Notes under the pieces: generated by a model
Told to the model about the DNA's origin: nothing
Seen by the model: only the letters and a program-made list of their open reading frames with translations
Databases searched by the model: none
Shown here: piece by piece, positions 57,999-64,000 of the stretch
How positions within the stretch are numbered: the stretch's first letter is position 1
Layout of the letters: each line of letters starts with the position of its first letter
Made by a program: the position numbers and the translations under genes
Assembly: GCF_018991925.1 (NCBI RefSeq)
Contig: NW_024736071.1
Location: forward strand, 9,505,231-9,569,230
Length of the DNA stretch: 64,000 bases
Origin: Homarus americanus
Taxonomy: Eukaryota > Arthropoda > Malacostraca > Decapoda > Nephropidae
Direction: 5' to 3'

Positions 57999-59008
57999 TG
58001 TTATATATGCGTACAGTGGTCCCTCGGTTAACGAACACAATTCGTTCCAGAAGGTCCTTCGTTAACCGAAAATTTCGTTAACTGAATCCATTGTTTCAAT
58101 GGGATATTGGGTAATTGGTTCCAGCTCACCGAAAAGTACATACAAAGTAAAAAAAAATGCAGTAAAGTACACTTACTTTGAGGTGTGTATGTAGAAGGTT
58201 CCTGGTTGATGATGATGGTGGGAATTAGAAGTGGGGGTGGAGGAGAAGGGAGAAGAGAAGGAAGTGGGGATGGAGGAGAAATCACCTTTCAAGGGACCCA
58301 TGCTTGACACAATAGTTTCACCAATAAAATTTTAAGTTCACTAGGTGTAATTCAAGATCATTTTCTTTAAATCAACACTGCACTGCACTATATATTATCA
58401 ATATTTTAACTAAAGTTCAGAATGACCAATAATTTCAATGAAAAATGCAAAAATATTCAAGACACCAACAAAATAGATGCTCTCTCCACTGTTATCAAAA
58501 TTCAACTGACGCCTTGTGACCGACTCACGCATCTGATGGGCACACAACAAACTAGTCCCTGTACTGCATATATTATCAATATGTTAAATAAATGTTAAAA
58601 TGACAAATAATTTTAATATAAAACATGCAAAAACATTAAAGAGCACAACTTTATTGATATTTACTCCATTGGAAACGAATGTAAACATAGAACAGATTAC
58701 TGAATTGGCAGAGTACCCCATCAACTGATCAGTTGATGCTCACAACAAAACGTGATTTTTGTAAGGACTTCGTGAATCGAATGTTTGTTCGTTAACCGAG
58801 GGACCACTGTATGTTTATATGCTGCCTTTATTGATTATTATATATGCATTATATATTATGTTACTTCTTACCAAAGTTAGAATGTGTTTAGGCCTGTGTA
58901 GTCACAAATGTGTTAGGCACGTGGTACACAACAACAACGAATAAACGCTCTGAGTAAGACTGAACATGTGGCTTCTCATTCTCCCATTAAATCATGTAAG
59001 ATACTACA
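57999..59008 (+). mobile_element. Solo LTR of the Gypsy family, split by a MITE
   Basis: It begins TGTTATATATGCG, ends ATACTACA and is flanked by a 5-bp duplication CATAT (57994-57998, 59009-59013). After removing the MITE (58014-58809 plus one TA) its length is about 212 bp, the same as the LTR at 24627-24836. No internal sequence remains, as expected after LTR-LTR recombination. Confidence 0.9.
58014..58809 (+). mobile_element. TTAACGAG-family MITE (copy 3), complete
   Basis: A 796-bp element with the same ends as 47594-48412. TA flanks it at 58012-58013 and 58810-58811, and it is inserted in the solo LTR. Confidence 0.9.
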
Positions 59009-59029
59009 CATATAACCGATGTCTCGGTA

Positions 59030-60225
59030 AAATGCGCCAAGAGTGTCATAGAAGAAAATCATCTTGTTTTTGTCTGAAATTATCATTAAACACAAAGAAA
59101 TACCCTATATCTAATTATGTCCTCAACTGTAAGTTGACCGAAGAATATCTTGTTCAAGTGGTTATGGCATTATCTGAAGACTCAAAAACTGCTGAGAGAT
59201 TAAATGGTGAGGATAGTGAGGAATCTGAGGTGAAAATAGGGGTTCTCATCAGTGGTCTATCTTACGCCCCCTACCGTCTATCATGATCCTTGAGGCAATA
59301 TCACGTGACTTCAGGTGGTTTGCCCTGGGAGTATTTGCATGCTGATGGCTTTGTGCTAACAGCAGATATTATTGAAGTGGCAGTAGAAAAATTTAAAAGT
59401 GGAAGAAAGGAAAGGAGTCGAAGGCTTGAGAGTGAATATGGCCATGTGCTGTCTGTAAGAAAGGTATTGGCAGCAACTCAATAATGTGGAAGGTGGGTAC
59501 ACAAGGGGTCTAGTGGAGTAGATGGCACACTGCAGGATGTTACTGAGTTTAAAAGTCCAGTACGAACAGGTAATCTGTGTCCTTAACAAGGCTGGAGAAA
59601 TTTAACACTGGGGATATATCCCTGGACTGTGTTCCTGAGTTTTTAGTACCTAGGTGACATGATCAATATTGGAGGCAGTGCTGAAGCTAGCTCAATTGCA
59701 AGAGCCAGAAATGGCTGGGGGAAATTTAGGAAGATGCTGCCTTTATTGATGGCAAGAGATCCTTCCTTCTTCTTGAAAGGAAAAATGCTTGGAATTGGTG
59801 TGAGAAGAATGATATTGTTAAGTTGTATGGCAGTAAAATACGGGTGGTTAAAGAGAATGACATAGGAAGGCTGGAGTGAGTTAAAATGAAAATGGTGAGG
59901 TGTTTGTGCAATATGACTATGTATTGAAAGTATTGGCAATATTTTGTATAGAGGTAGGCTAAGATGGTTTGGGCATGTAGAGAGAATGGAGCAGACCAAT
60001 TGGGTCAATAAATGAACAAGTCTAAATGTGGCGAGAGGAGAGCTAGAAGGCCAAGAATGACATGGAGAAAGGTTGTAAAAAATGATGTTAGACTTAAGAA
60101 ACTGATGAAAGAGGATGCAAGAGATCCCTCAACATGGACAGATGTCATCAGGTAATCACTTCTAACCCACGCAAGGGTGAAAAATGGTTGTAAGATGTTA
60201 ACGATGATGATGATGATGATGAGTA
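59030..60225 (+). pseudogene. RTE-like LINE reverse transcriptase C-terminal part, decayed
   Basis: Broken plus-strand frames give LPWEYLHADGFVLTADI (a YADD box reduced to HADG, near 59318), a CGRWVHKG remnant at about 59485, YLGDMINIGGSAEASSIARA then RNGWGKFRKMLPLL near 59650, and RLRWFGHVERMEQ near 59955. The element ends in (GAT)n at 60198-60220. The wording and trinucleotide tail are typical of RTE-type or related LINEs. It lies in the 4.4-kb TSC2 intron, antisense to the gene. Confidence 0.7.
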
Positions 60226-61585
<1,360 letters not shown>

Positions 61586-61658
61586 AGACCCTAATGGGTT
61601 AAATGTTATAACTGTCAAAGTTACAGAATCTAAACATTGCAAAATGAGAGAAACAAAC

Positions 61659-61778
61659 CTGCATTACATCATCATGCCAAATGTAAACTAGCTTGCCATC
61701 ATTGCCTTTTGTGTCAAGGCCACCAAGAAACACCTCATCTTGCAATACAGAGCTCAGTTCAAGTACAGAACCCAAACC
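61659..61778 (-). CDS. TSC2: TSC2 (tuberin) orthologue, GAP-domain exon
   Basis: A 120-bp exon (40 codons, phase 0) between acceptor ...TTGTCTTTTCAG and donor GTTTGT. It reads GLGSVLELSSVLQDEVFLGG and LDTKGNDGKLVYIWHDDVMQ. Human tuberin has GLG(R)LIELKD..., the VYLGGLD motif and the WHDDIMQ motif at the same places. It is the first TSC2 exon seen in the window. The earlier exons (N-terminal HEAT repeats and the TSC1-binding region) must lie to the right of 64000. The intron to 57224 is about 4.4 kb and includes the (TC)n tract, a LINE and a solo LTR. Confidence 0.94.
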
Positions 61779-62007
61779 CTGAAAAGACAATAAAATGCAC
61801 TGAAATTACTATGTGTGTGTGTGTATGTGTGTGTGAGTATTTCTATTTTGGTTTCCTATTCAAACTGGTTGGTATAAGAATACAGAAACAATCAGGTAGA
61901 TAATAATAATGCACACATTCAACTAATACTGTAGCATAACTACCAACCAAACACATTGAGAAAAAAATAAAAAAATAAAAAAAATAAATTATATACATAC
62001 TACCCGG

Positions 62008-63737
<1,730 letters not shown>

Positions 63738-63925
63738 TATATATATATGTATATGTATGTATATGTATATATATGTATATATATGTATATATATGTATAT
63801 GTATATATATGTATATGTATATATATGTACATGTATATATATGTACATGTATATATATGTAGGCTACATGTATATATATGTATATGTATATATATGTATA
63901 TATATGTATGTGTATATATATACTG

Positions 63926-64000
<75 letters not shown>
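63738..64000. repeat. (TA)n/(TATG)n low-complexity sequence at the window edge
   Basis: TATATG-type units to about 63930, then pure (TA)n to the end of the window. Confidence 0.95.

Overview
The window is eukaryotic nuclear DNA and most likely comes from an arthropod, probably a decapod crustacean. The evidence is: spliced exons with GT/AG sites; CR1-, jockey- and RTE-like LINEs; Gypsy-type LTR elements with tRNA primer-binding sites; abundant Tigger/pogo transposons and TA-target MITEs; very long pure microsatellites; and a short interstitial run of the arthropod telomere pentamer (CCTAA). The species call is inference. There are no operons, CRISPR arrays or other prokaryotic features.

Only one host gene is visible. 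It is the 3' end of a TSC2 (tuberin) orthologue on the minus strand, with four coding exons at 61659-61778, 57084-57224, 47013-47186 and 46411-46632. These encode the end of the Rap/Rheb-GAP domain, with its Asn-thumb motif, and the C-terminus. The introns are filled with transposons, and one carries an uninterrupted 855-bp (TC)n tract. All upstream TSC2 exons lie beyond the right edge.

Layout. 1-1371: edge-truncated small LTR element primed by a tRNA-Trp-like PBS. 2081-10291: complete minus-strand LTR retrotransposon with 1.24-kb LTRs, an exact tRNA-Leu(AAG) PBS and a TTTA target duplication, but no recognisable gag or pol. 10930-13415: CR1-like LINE copies, including a head-to-head inverted pair. 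13830-16622: tandem LTR-internal-LTR-internal-LTR array of the tRNA-Trp-type element inside one GGCC duplication. 17530-22860: two decayed CR1-like LINEs (families A and B), the larger one with an SGNH-esterase ORF, abutting or inserted in a minus-strand Gypsy element (22860-24836). 24870-28480: a longer family A copy with ORF1 and ORF2. 30170-32580: 5' part of a plus-strand Gypsy. 32907-36547: Tigger-type elements, including one 2.65-kb copy whose transposase has a single in-frame stop. 38881-44850: a nest of TA-target elements within elements, with a second near-complete Tigger at the core. 46411-61778: TSC2 exons and TE-loaded introns. 62115-63737: another Tigger-derived non-autonomous element between AT microsatellites.

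The most unusual material is a set of non-autonomous elements (39657-41252, 50554-52068, 53935-55104, 62115-63737). They have Tigger-like ends but an interior of two or three tandem ~0.4-kb monomers, and each monomer is itself an imperfect palindrome. The same interior sits between two different Tigger end types, and full Tiggers with matching ends are present in the same window. I found no new defence or metabolic system; the novelty lies in mobile-element architecture.
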